Assembly (NCBI GenBank): GCA_028583605.1
Contig: CM053327.1
Span: 5,083,316-5,147,315 of the forward strand
DNA length: 64,000 bases
Direction: 5' to 3'
Source: Dastarcus helophoroides
Taxonomy: Eukaryota > Arthropoda > Insecta > Coleoptera > Bothrideridae
The notes beneath the pieces are model-generated. The model worked only from the letters and a program-made list of their open reading frames with translations. It was not told the origin of the DNA and did no database searches. Below are positions 23,801-34,400 of this stretch, one piece after another; within the stretch, counting starts at the first letter, position 1, and the number at the start of each line of letters is the position of its first letter. Made by a program: the position numbers and the translations under genes.

Positions 23801-26800
23801 AGCGTCATTGTATGAGTGTGATAAATGTATTTAATAACTCAAAAAACACCCCCCCCCCCCCAATTCAAACACCCCAAGCCATTGTTTATATTGTTATATT
23901 TTTTTTATCTTTTAGTTTTTTTAAAAACTTTGTTTTAAAAGCAGTATTTCAAGCTAAAAGTTAGGAAACAAACTCAATATTAAACGCTAAAAACAAAATT
24001 TTTAGTACAATAAGATTGATCGACAATCTTATTTACCTGACAGGCGTCCCTCCCGCCCTCCATAAAACCGGCGCAGAACATATTACGAGTGATTTTTATT
24101 TTCTTTTTGTAGGAAGATACGCAATCCTTGAATGGTATTATAGGAACGACCAATTTTTGCAAAACAGGAGACACAGGTCCACCCTCCTAAAAAGTGGAAG
24201 ATTTAGAAGTACTCTAATATTCTAAAGGTACAACAACTTTTATGCGACCCCAACCAGTAACAATGGCCTCATCTCCCTCATTGAGAAACTTCTTGGAGGT
24301 TGTTAAGTCAATGGTACCAATAGCTGTGTGATTTGGAAGTGGTTCGCAAAGCTGCAAGAAATAAACCTCGTTAGTAAGATTTGCAGCAGCTTTAATTAAA
24401 ACGAAGGCTTTCCCCTCTCCTTATGATGAATCGAATTCCTCTACTCATTAAAATTTAAATCGCTATTGGCCGTACTTTGCTTTTTATTTTTATAATTCTT
24501 ACATCTGCTTCTTACTATTCGAATTTGATCTGCTTCTACGTCAGTATAACTAAAAGAATTTAGATTATGTGACCTTTCGTTGATGTAGAATATTTAATAT
24601 TAATCCGTCTAGTTCTCTGATCTTTGATATTTTTAACTGATTTTAAATTTTTTACATATGGTAAATAAAGAGTTTTAAACAAAATTTAGATAATAGTAAC
24701 GCAAGCTAGATTTCAGCTGTGCATTTTAAATTCAGAACTAAAAGGTTAACAGAAATATCGATATTCTTGAAATTATTTTAACGTTGAAAATATTGGGATT
24801 TTAAATTTACAGTCCACCGTTTATATTTTGAAATGGAAAGAAATTAAAATTCCCAAAAAACAAAATATTCGTATCGCACATCGGTCGAGGTTTGCTCTAT
24901 TATTGAAAAATGACAAAGACTCGACATTTCGCCATAAAACTGATTACATCTCGGGTACTTTTGTACCAAATTAATCGTAATACAGAGTTTTAAATAAAGA
25001 AGATATTTTTCCAATCAATTATAATATTTAGTACATTCTTAAGTTGTTATTAAGTTCAAAATTTAATATTTAAAACCGACTGCCAGTCCCATCGCTTGGT
25101 GCACGTATTTTACCGCGCTACACGTCGGAAATTTTTAGAATAGTATTCTTTCGATTTGATAATGATTGGTTAAATGGTTTCATTTTAACTAGAGAAAACC
25201 TAGTTTGTAAAAGAAAAACCAAACCTAAGAATATGAAGCCCTTATAACCCTCATACTTATTGTAGATTAGGTTCCTCCCAAGTACAATGTAAAGGGTAAA
25301 AGATAATTTATTTTCGTTTTCAAGAAAAATGTATTTAACGAAAAGGTTTTTCTTTTCATTCCATAGAAATTGTTTTGTGCTCTTTGTTCAAGTAATCTGT
25401 ATACAGTGTGGAACTGCCAAAGGAAATAAATTCCGTATCTCAGTTATTCTACAAATTTATGAACAATTTTGAAACACGTCAATTTAAGACTATAAAACGA
25501 TATCCTCCATTATAAAAATTGCATCCCTAGATGCAACCCTCCTCGAGTGATAGTTGCAACCCCTAAATTTTTAAACCAAAAGTAGAAACTTGTTATGCCT
25601 GCTTAATAAGGCTTTATTATTATCTATTAAAAAATGTTATGGCAGCCATTTTTTTTAAAAACTGACAGTAAAAAAATTAATCTCAATTTTCAACAACCAA
25701 ATATATAAATTTAATATTTTCATTTAATAAAATAAAAAACAAACCATACTTAATATGAAAGCTGTTTAAAATGGGCACCTCCAACATTTTGGCAGCATCC
25801 TAATAGTAAATAAAAATGTCTCCTGCCATTATTCAACATCTCTGGTGTCGCCGACGCAATCGCAAGCGTTATTCTTGCTAATAAATCAACTATGTCGCAG
25901 GGTTTGGTTTTATACACTGTTTTTTTCATATAACCCCATAAAAAAGTCCAGAGGCGTCAGATCTAGTAATCATGGTGGTCATTCTACCGTACTTCGTCCT
26001 GTTATCCACCGATTCGGAAATGTAATATCGAGATATTTCCGGATATTACCTTGGCAGTGTGGCGGTGCTTCATCTTGCTGGAACCATATTACATTAGCTG
26101 GAACGTGTGGATTTTCTATAGCTGAGTATAAGTTTACCCATGTTGGTAAAATGTTGTTTTGAAGCATTGCTAAATAATTATCTCTATTTAAATGTCCATC
26201 TATAAAAAATTGACCAATGACATGAACTCCAATAATCCCTGCCCAAACATTAACTTTTTCAGGGTTATGTGCATGCAATTTTCTCATTCAGTGGGGATTT
26301 TCACTAGCCCAATAGCGACAGTTTTGACGATTTACATGACCGTGAAGAGTAAAAGTGGACCCATCAAAAACAATACTTTTTCTATTTGGATGATATTATT
26401 ATCGATTTTTGCATCATTTGATCACGAAAATAAGTTCTTATATCAAAATCATCATCACTGAGCGCTTGACATGGTGTCAGTTTATAAGGATGCATTTTAT
26501 TTTCTTTCAGTACAGGAATAATCGAGAAATGACTAACGTTCAGTGCTACAGCTACCTGTTGACTTGAAGAATGTGGATTTTCTTGAAACTCATTCATTAT
26601 TTCCAATTTGGGATCATTAGTTAATGCATTGGAGGGTTTTTTGTTTAGCTTTTGTACATGTTCGTGTTCGTGAAAATGCTTCTCGATTTTACTAATTGTT
26701 GCCTGGGATATAGGCGGTAAATCAGGAAATTTTTGTTGAAATAAATGAGCGACTTCGTCCTATGATCTTGCTCTATCTCGTTAACCGATCATTTGTAAAA

Positions 26801-29800
26801 TTATTATATTATGCATTACTGTTAAATGGCCCATATTAAATTTTTAAAATGTACAAACAGTTAACAGCTGCACGATACTGACTAATGCTTAATTCTCTTA
26901 CACTTTTGGAAATTTATCGGGATGTTTCCGACAAAAAGTACAATTAACTATGATAAGGTTTTTTTTTTACAAAATCAAAAAAGAATGTCGAAATTGTTTT
27001 TGGTCAATTTATAATTATTGAGGACGAAACGGACGAGCCGCTATTAGTTAGTAGAAAATTTTCTCTAGTTGATTATTTCTTGTTTGTTTATTTTTCAAAT
27101 AAATGTAGCAACCATGACATTTTTAACTAGAGAATGAAAAGACCTTTCAAATGAGGTATACCAAGCCTCTACTTCCAATTAAAAATTTTAGGGGTTGAAA
27201 CGCTTACTCAAAGGGGATGCAGCTAGGGATGACATTTTTGCAACGCAGCATGTCATCTTATAATATAAAATTGACCTGACTCGAAATTTGTCATAAATAT
27301 GTACAATAACTAAGATTCCTATTATTATGTCTATATACTTTGCATGAAAAATACAGAGAATATCTAATAACTGAGATATTGAGTTTATTTTGAGTTTATT
27401 CTGAGTTTATTCCATTTGGCTGTTCCACGCTGTTTCAATGATGACGAGATTATGACGAGCATGTCAAGGCTAACGTGTCAAATTTATTCATTTCAAAACT
27501 CGTATCCCAAGAACAATAATCACTGAATAATAATGAAATATGTAGCTGAACTGCTAAACAGTACCCAATATTACACCATGAATGTAAGAAACCGAAATAA
27601 AATGTATTGCAATATATTTATCGTGGAAATAGAAGTTGGACAAATTGCGCACTAATTAGCTGACAATTTTATCTTTAAGTCCTTGTAGTAATTTTACTGA
27701 ACAAGATGCTTACTACTGAAAAAAACATTGTTATTTACAACCACTGCAACTGGTCATATGAAAAACGCAGTATGGTGAGGAATATTTTTTCGAAAGGCAT
27801 GTCACAAGGTATGTTGTTTAATAGTTGTAGATATAAAAGTGGATTTTTACATGTTGAGCTTGGAAACGAATCTTAATGTTTATTAATTTTATCTAACATT
27901 TCTTCGGCCCAGTTTGGAAATATTTAAATTTTTATTGTTTGTTGACAATATTATAAACAGTTTTTGAAATATGACTACGTGTTTAAATTTATTTAAAACG
28001 TCATCTCATGACAGTTGACAAAATAAGAGGTTAGCTTATTTTACATAGAATATAAAAAATAAAAAATAGAAGACCAAAATTAGATATGAAAAAAATTTGG
28101 TTTTTCTGATAAAATATGAAAATATAAAAATTAAAAAAAAAAACATAAAAAAGGTTGTAGCGCTAGATATCGATGTTTCGCTCTCATTTGAGCTCGTCAG
28201 CAGTGCATAACATGGAAAGGGAACAATGAGGAAGAAATTCTTAAAAATAAAAATTTTAAAAAATATAAAAATGTTTTAACATGAATAGACGTTTCATCAA
28301 TAATTTACTGCGGTAAAAATTTAAATATTTGAAGCCCGATCCACAAGAAACAACTACTCCGAGGGCTAATACCCCTTCCGGCATTGAACTACACTTGTGG
28401 GTCGAACTTACATGCTCTTGGTGACTACCGTTCCTAACCGCCGAAATCTCTTCAGCTTGGTAGTTAGAAGCACTAACCATTTGCGGAGTCCGTTCGTTCC
28501 GTTAGAGGAATATGTTTATTCTTCATGGTGAACTCTTATTGACCGTAAATATTATGTTTATTAATTTTATTTAACATTTCTTTGGCCCAGTTTGGAGCTC
28601 AAATGAGAGCGAAACATCGATGTCCAGTGCTACATCCTTTTTTATGTATTTTTTTATATTTTCATAATTTATCAGAAAAACGAATTTTTTCCATATTTAA
28701 TTTTGGTCTTCTATTTTTTATTTTTCATATTCTATGTAAAATAAACTAACCTCTTATTTTGTCAACTGTCATGAGATGACGTTTTAAATAAATTTAAATA
28801 TCACGTAGTCATATTTCAAAAACTGTTTAAAATATTGTCAGCAAACAATAAAAATTTAAATATTTCCAAACGGTGCCAAAGAAATGTAGAATAAAATTAA
28901 TAAACATAATATTTCCGGTCAATAAGAAGTCACCATGAAGAATAAAAGAATTTTAATGTTTAAAATTTCAGCAGATGAAAACCTTCCAAGGATTTTTAAT
29001 TTATAAATTTAAAGTTATTTACTTTTTGACATTTCGGTGAATTATAAAGAAAAAAAGCCGAAATATTTAGATAAAAATGCAAATTTTGTCCATAATTTTT
29101 TTAAAAACATTTGAACGAATTTTGAGTGTAAAATTGGAGTTTTAAAAAGAATTATTTTTTGAGTTTATACCGGATTCTTTTTGGAAAAATGGCAAAATTT
29201 CCGGAACCAGAAATTTTTAAAAAAATGTCAAAATTTTAGGAACAATATAATAAATTTAAATTCAAATTAAAAATGTTTATTCAAAAAATAGAAATTTAAA
29301 GAAAAAACTGAGAATTTAAAAGAAATATTCTTAGACATTTGAAATTAAAAGTTGGTATTTTAGGAAAGATTATATTTAAACCTAATTTTTATAAGGGTCG
29401 AAACTTAGAGAAACCGTCGACTTTTTAATACGTCGAGAATAACACAAAATATTGAGTTTTATTTAAGTTCTTTAGATTTCGAGCTTAAAGACAAAATTTT
29501 ATGGAAATTACAGTTTTTACAGACCGAAACATTTTAAAAAATACCAAATATTTGAGAAGAAAGGATGACGGATATATCTAATTTAAAGTTCTGATTTTAG
29601 AAAAGTTTCAAATGTGAAGCTCTGATTAATATGAAAAATTAGTCATGAAGTCGAACGTACATTAAGAAGAGCCAAGTCGCTGTCCAAGGTTACATTCGTG
29701 TAGTTTTCATGTACGAAGGCGGAACAAACCTTAGCAGTTACACCATTCTTTCCGTAATGAACACTTCCTGCTCTTATGAGCATAGCATCAAGGTTCCTGA

Positions 29801-30173
29801 AATGAACGACGTGTTACCAAATTGCACTTTGGACCAAAGTTTGGATTCGAATACTTTTCATATGGCTGTACGCAATGAGCGCCAGTGACAATCGTAAGAT
29901 TTGTAAGAATAGCACCACCACAGTAAAACTGATTTTTATAGGAAATGGAAACTTGATATGGAAACTCTTCTATCTTTGCGGGCGTCCCACCAACGATTTT
30001 CATTAAGGCGCGCTGAAAATCTGAAAATTAAGATTCTTTTATTTGCATGTATGTGGTACTCATATTCGACGTTTTAGCTGAAAGAACTTACGGAACTTAC
30101 GTCGTGTTCTCGCTTGTGAAAATCCAACTATTAGTAGCAGAATGATAACAACCCCATTAACGATATTCATCAT
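17809..30173 (-). CDS. Trypsin-like serine protease T2
   Basis: Secreted trypsin, 264 residues, from six exons: 30092-30173, 29855-30020, 29661-29796, 24238-24351, 24037-24186 and 17809-17955. The signal peptide is residues 1-21. The activation site is ALMK|IVGG (after residue 35). Catalytic His76 lies in TGAHC, Asp123 in DSDLALL and Ser219 in GDSGGPL. Asp213 in RDACQ gives predicted Arg/Lys specificity. All three core disulphide pairs are present. Exon 1 has two tandem GTAAGT donors 9 bp apart in the same phase; the inner one matches T1. Position 215 is Phe rather than the usual Trp (ISFGWKC). Introns 3 (5.3 kb) and 5 (6.1 kb) hold transposons. Assigning the last exon across 6 kb rests on frame, phase and strand; no other gene in the window can claim it. 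A role in digestion is inferred from family and paralogy. Confidence 0.85.
18300..18440. repeat. Dispersed repeat, copy 2 (pair with 5390-5540)
   Basis: Co-linear with 5390-5540, ending in ataacttagtaccacataata at 18409-18430. It lies in the last intron of T2 and is non-coding. Confidence 0.55.
19150..19540 (+). mobile_element. LINE reverse-transcriptase fragment (RTE-like)
   Basis: The frame gives [30 protein letters not shown] and [14 protein letters not shown]. After a stop, it continues [29 protein letters not shown]. This matches the fingers part of non-LTR RTs (ALK.MK..K.PG.D.I..EML, L.N.CL..G.IP..W..A.VILL.KK.....ENYRPI.LLS). The frame ends at the 50-bp tandem repeat and the palm with its DD box is missing. 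It sits in the T2 last intron. Confidence 0.65.
19529..19628. repeat. 50-bp tandem duplication inside LINE fragment
   Basis: Two units, 19529-19578 and 19579-19628. Both run from cag(a/g)ttgaat to ggatctcgtaaacc with few differences. They interrupt the RT frame just after the YRPI block. Confidence 0.7.
19803..21155. mobile_element. Foldback transposon with ~440-bp inverted arms
   Basis: The left arm (19803 to about 20245) and right arm (about 20710 to 21155) are inverted copies. The right end reads CAGGGTGGACCATAAGTA when reverse-complemented and is followed by TA. The left end, AAGGGTGCACCATAAGTA, has lost the leading CA. Shared internal blocks include the tgatattaacaaagatacag and caaccgttttcaagatattt segments. 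The spacer (~460 bp) is non-coding. CAGGGTG-like ends with TA flanks suggest a non-autonomous member of the Tc1/mariner superfamily. It lies in the T2 last intron. Confidence 0.7.
21227..22798. mobile_element. Foldback transposon interrupted by a second foldback
   Basis: The outer arms, 21227 to about 21490 and about 22540 to 22798, are inverted copies. The ends are CAGTGTGAGCGAAACTCG and, reverse-complemented, CAGGGTGAGCGAAACTCG, with TA flanks at 21225-21226 and 22799-22800. There is no coding capacity. A complete second element (21676-22339) lies between the arms, so this one inserted first. Confidence 0.7.
21676..22339. mobile_element. Nested foldback transposon
   Basis: A 664-bp element with inverted arms of about 185 bp. 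The ends are CAGGGTGAATCAGAAAGAAT and, reverse-complemented, CGGGGTGAATTAGAAAGAAT. TA lies on both sides (21674-21675, 22340-22341). It belongs to a different sequence family from its host element, but has the same end style and size class. Confidence 0.7.
23145..23357. mobile_element. Orphan right end of a CAGGGTG-type element
   Basis: The end ttctggatcaccctg at 23343-23357, followed by TA, reverse-complements to CAGGGTGATCCAGAA, the end style of the foldback elements here. No inverted partner was found to the left, so the element appears truncated. Confidence 0.4.
25404..27432 (-). mobile_element. Tc1/mariner-superfamily transposon, broken transposase
   Basis: The ends are CAGTGTGGAACTGCCAAA and, reverse-complemented, CAGCGTGGAACAGCCAAA; both continue into a TATCTCAGTTATT block. 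The minus strand encodes a transposase in pieces. An N-terminal helix-turn-helix (26770-26560) includes [20 protein letters not shown]. The core (26287-25979) includes [20 protein letters not shown] and the second acidic residue in [12 protein letters not shown] degraded LDLTPLDFF carries the third Asp (about 25940-25970). A frameshift separates the two halves and stops follow. It lies in intron 3 of T2 and is related to, but clearly different from, the intact element at 32746-34990. Confidence 0.75.
28160..28206 (-). ncRNA. Hammerhead ribozyme, type I, complete core
   Basis: Minus-strand order: helix I GCACUG, core CUGACGA (28194-28200), helix II GCUC-AAAUGA-GAGC with four perfect pairs, core GAAA (28176-28179), short helix III CAUCGAUA, cleavage dinucleotide UC, then UAGCGC as the other helix I strand (five of six pairs counting one wobble). 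All invariant core residues are present. In the sister copy the closing bases are CAUCGAUG and CAGUGC, which make helix III and helix I perfect. Self-cleavage after the UC would give a 5' end identical in position to that of the copy at 9372. Confidence 0.75.
28597..28630 (+). ncRNA. 3' half of a hammerhead ribozyme
   Basis: Helix II GCUC-AAAUGA-GAGC, core GAAA, CAUCGAUG, UC and CAGUGC are intact. The CUGACGA box and upstream helix I strand are replaced by unrelated sequence (cccagtttgg). It is non-functional alone. Its CAGUGC is the exact complement of the GCACUG found upstream of the core in the other copies, which supports the helix I pairing. Confidence 0.6.
28990..29640. repeat. Degenerate AT-rich short-period tract
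   Basis: Same texture as 6440-7570, with A-rich units on the plus strand built around aaattt cores. It lies in intron 3 of T2, close to exon 3. Confidence 0.4.
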
Positions 30174-30412
30174 TAAACTAATTAAGATCTCAGCAGGGTA
30201 CAATTTTTAAATGAGACAATTTTAGGATTTTTTAGCTTACGTCCCGTCTACATTGGTAGATTTAGAATTAAAAACCATTGTATAGTTTTGCTCCTGCATT
30301 CTTAAGTTATGGTTTTCACAGCGTGAAATAATTTCATACGTATATTACAACTATATCAAATTGACTAATAACTAGAAGTAGTATAACAAAATTTATACCT
30401 CTTAAGAGGTCA
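30174..30412 (-). promoter_or_regulatory. Upstream region of T2, conserved with T1
   Basis: Aligns with 3257-3475 upstream of T1. Shared blocks include gcttacgtcc, ttttcacagcgtgaaataat and aaattgactaataacta. See the T1 upstream entry; the two promoters probably drive similar expression. Confidence 0.5.
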
Positions 30413-31458
30413 TTAGCTATGATTTTATGAGTATATGTTGTTTACATTGTTAAAAGAACAAGTATAATGACCAAAGAGGAGCGGATTTTATGCAAAACTT
30501 TTTGATTAAAATGTGTTCAAATGATTTTCATATTTTTTACGAAATATGATTCCAAATTAGGCATCCATTTGTAATAAGTATATTAAAGGGAACTCCATAA
30601 AATGGTAATGTTTTCATTTAATTATTCTAAAAATTTGTCAATTTAAAAGTATCTCCTCAAGTTATCTAAAAATAAAAAGAGGATTTAAACTCAAAATTTC
30701 TTATTTTTTTGAAATTCGTTTTTAAAATTGAAACCTCTTCTTAAAATTTGTCATTTTCTGAACCTTTTTCTACTTTGTTTTTGACCTTTTATTAAAATTT
30801 TGATTTTTTCAAAGCACTTATGAAAATATTTTTTTTAAATATCTGGTTTAGATTAAAATTTCCTGCTAGCTTATCTAACGGTGCTTTTACATCAAACACT
30901 TTATTCTGTTTATTTCTCTCTGAGATAAGTATCAACTATCCTGGGAGAAGCTAGCCTAGTCTTCTTTACACGGCTGATTCTCGAATGGCTTCTCTCAGGA
31001 TAGTTGACACTTAATATATGACACTTAATTTATTTAATTTTTACGGAATAACGCATTTGACCTGAAAGTTATCCTGAAAACGATGTTATTCGTAAAATAT
31101 ATATAATTTTGATTTTTTTTAAATTCAAGCCTAAACGGTTATGTATTACTTATTTCAGAAAATGTGGCACGAGACTACCACTTCTTAAAAATAAATTGCC
31201 ACTGCTTTTACTAAATTTTGACTTTGAACCTCAGAATTTAAATTTTGTTCTGAAGCTTATAGTCCATGTAAAATAGGTGTTTAATCTAGGAAAAACTCCC
31301 ACAGAGATAAAAATTTGCAAAGTGTGTATTCAATGTATTTTTATTTCTAACCCGTTTTCATGTCTCCTACGGACTTTTTAAGGTAACAATGAATTAGTTT
31401 ATAATAAAATTAATTGTATTTGTAAGCCAAGTTATAAATATTAAAATGAGTAAAATAC

Positions 31459-34400
31459 TCAGACACCAGCTTTTGAAATTATCCATTTCCTATAATTAGC
31501 TAAATTTGTATAAACTATAGGAAATTTAGTTGAAGGGTTGCAAGAACTTCCCCATGAAGCGATTCCTATAAGCTTCCCTTTTATCACTAATGGACCTCCG
31601 GCATCTCCCTAAAATAGATTTAAAGAAAGATTAATCAAAAAGTCAAGAAATAAATAAAAGAAATAAGTGATGAATGAAAGAGACAAACTACTTAGTAAAA
31701 CTTTAAACACTGATTAACAGCCAACGCAGAGTCTAAAACTATGGATCTAGAAGCACGACTTTCTTATATAACCTAGGTAAGCATCATAAAAATTCACCTT
31801 CCAAGTGTGTTAAATAGGAAATAAAAATTTGGTTTAAAGTTCATCATTTTAAAGTAATAAATATGAAAACTGAGGGAGGTTATAATGAAAGTCAATTAGA
31901 TGTATCCACCTTTTTAGCAATTTATTCCGTAAAGGTAGAATCTATTTATATGGTAAGGTAATACATTAAATTCGTATTTGAAAGTACACAATATGCCATT
32001 TTTATCTAAAATTAGCATCCACGTACTAAACAAATTGAATGTCACGATCAGTGGGCCATGTATCGCAACTTGGGCTACCTTGGAAAATAATTTGCGACAA
32101 GAATTTTACAGAAGTCTCAAGTCGCAAATTGGACGATTTTAAAGTTGCTTTAAACCACAAATGTGTTATAGATTAGATTCCACAATTTAAACGAAGCCCA
32201 AGTAGGCAAAATGGTGGTTTACCGTTTGAGCGCGATCCGTCGTTATTCCAAATTTGCGACGAGTCGTTATATCGACGATATCATCAGTGTGCATTTGGCA
32301 CTCGACTGGGAACAATTGTCGCGTGTAGAATCTTGATTTGCGATATTTATCAAAAATTTACAACATATAAAAGTGTAAATTAGTTGAGAGCTTAAAACAG
32401 TTTTTATTTTTCTTTTTACAAACATCGATATTTTGAAAGTATTTCCGGCCGAAGTCTTGTAATGAAGTATTTACCACTATATCCTCTAATACGCAATTCT
32501 CCCATCAACCGCCGATTTTTTTGCAATGCCGGGACCAAAGCATGTGCTACCTTCAAATTCACATCCAGTTGAGTATTCCAATCTTTTCTTTACAGCCATA
32601 TTTCTCAACACAATAGTTTTAGAAATCAACCGGTACGCTACAAATTTCTTGAATTACGCGAACTTGAAACCAAAATCGCAAGTGTTAAACTGGAAGCCAT
32701 TGACGTTATTGGAATTGAAAGCTCATAATAAAGAATATATTTATACAGGGTGTTACAAAAGTCCGGGCCGCTACTTCAGGAGCATATTCTACACATTAAA
32801 ATATGAAAAATGTTGAAATACATTTTTTTCTTTAAATTGCCTCCTACCGGAGATATGACCATTTAAAGATGGCGCCCCTAAAGTGGTTTTTTTACTACAA
32901 AAAGTTAACGGTTAGTAGCAAAGTCATGAAATTGGGCAAGCAGTTAAAGAATTGGATTAGGCATATTCTCATGTAACATATTTTTTAAATAAGCAGTAGC
33001 GTGGTGTGTAGGGAGTTGCCCGCGATTACTTTTTGCCGTAACTTTTTTGTATTGCAATATTTCGACACAAAAGTGTCGAAATATAATCGTAAAAAGCAAT
33101 ATTTTTTATACAAAAAAGGTACTCTTTCTCAAAGTCGCTAAAAGTAACCGTTTCCGAGAAAAAGACGTTTAAATAATCCTATCCCGTCTTTGAAATTCTT
33201 ACTAATTTGTATAAGAAAAAATAAGTTGGTCATGCAAACTGATCGTAAAGAAAACAATTGTACTTGACAATATCTGCCAGAGATTGACGTTGTGTCACTG
33301 ATAAAATTTGGTCGTAAGCTGTAAACTTTAGCAGTTTTTGTTGTCAATAGTAAGTGTAGTAGTTTTTTAACTTTTCATTATTTTGATAAAATGGACTATT
33401 CAAATCAAGAAATGGCCAATATGCATTTAATGTACGGGCTTGCAAATTGTAATCGTGCTGAAGCAAGACGGCTTTATGCTGAACGTTTTCCTAATAGACA
33501 CCTACCAGGAGAAAAATTGTTCCAGAAAATTCATGCTCGTTTATGTGAAACAGGAAATTTTGTTTACAAAGGCGAACGTGTTGGAAGGCCAAACGCAGAA
33601 GTTGCTAATTTAGAGGAGCGTGTGCTTCAGCGAGTTGAAGAAGATCCATGTGTCAGCACTAGACAACTTGCTTTAGCCGAAGGAGTAAATCACGTAACTA
33701 TCTGGCGAATTTTGAAATTTTACCAATTTTACCCCTATCATTTTCAAAGAGTGCAAGGGTTACTTGCTGCTGATTATCCTCCAAGAATAGAATTTTGCAA
33801 CTGGCTATTGCATAAGATCGCTGAAAATGAGAACTTTCCATCGCTCATATTATTTACGGACGAAGCGGGTTTTACCAGAAACGGGATACTTAACTTTTAC
33901 AACATGCATCAGTGGCAAGTTGAAAATCACAATGCAGTTATTCAGTCGAGACATCAGCAACATTTTTCACTTAACATTTGGGGAGGAATAATAGGGGACT
34001 CTATAATTGGACCGTTTTTTTTACCTCATAGGTTAACAGGAGCATCATATAGACATTTTTTGCAAACAGAGTTACCCGTGTTACTTGAAAATGTTCCACT
34101 CATAACAAGACAGCGAATGTGGATAATGCACGATGGGGCACCTGCCCATTTTAGTGCAGTTGCTAGGGAATTTTTGAATAACAACTATCATCAACGATGG
34201 ATAGGTCGAGGAGGTCCGATACCATGGCCAGCTAGGTCTCCTGACCTCAACCCACTCGATTTCTACTTATGGGGACATCTAAAGCAGATCGTCTACCCCA
34301 CACCAGTTGACAATATCAATGATCTTTGTGAACGAATTGAAAATGGGTTCAACCAGATTCACAATACACCAGGCATTTGCGAAAGAGTAAGGAGTTCCCT

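Larger units (their letters stand above)
27883..28920. mobile_element. Inverted pair of hammerhead retroelement copies
   Basis: Arms of roughly 300 bp (27883-28165 minus sense, 28625-28920 plus sense) are inverted copies that both read away from the centre. The left copy keeps a whole hammerhead at its 5' end. The right copy keeps only the 3' half. Between them lies ~370 bp with a tRNA-type B-box-like GTTCGACCC on the minus strand (28390-28398) and a GGTTAGTGCTTCTAACTACC stretch. The pair could be two successive insertions or one foldback unit. It lies in intron 3 of T2. Confidence 0.6.

Noticed and set aside
23849..23861. Run of 13 C residues
   Set aside because: Simple homopolymer; no structure or gene signal around it.
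28370..28510. tRNA gene on the minus strand
   Set aside because: A B-box-like sequence is present, but no convincing A box, acceptor stem or cloverleaf could be drawn; at most a tRNA-derived repeat.
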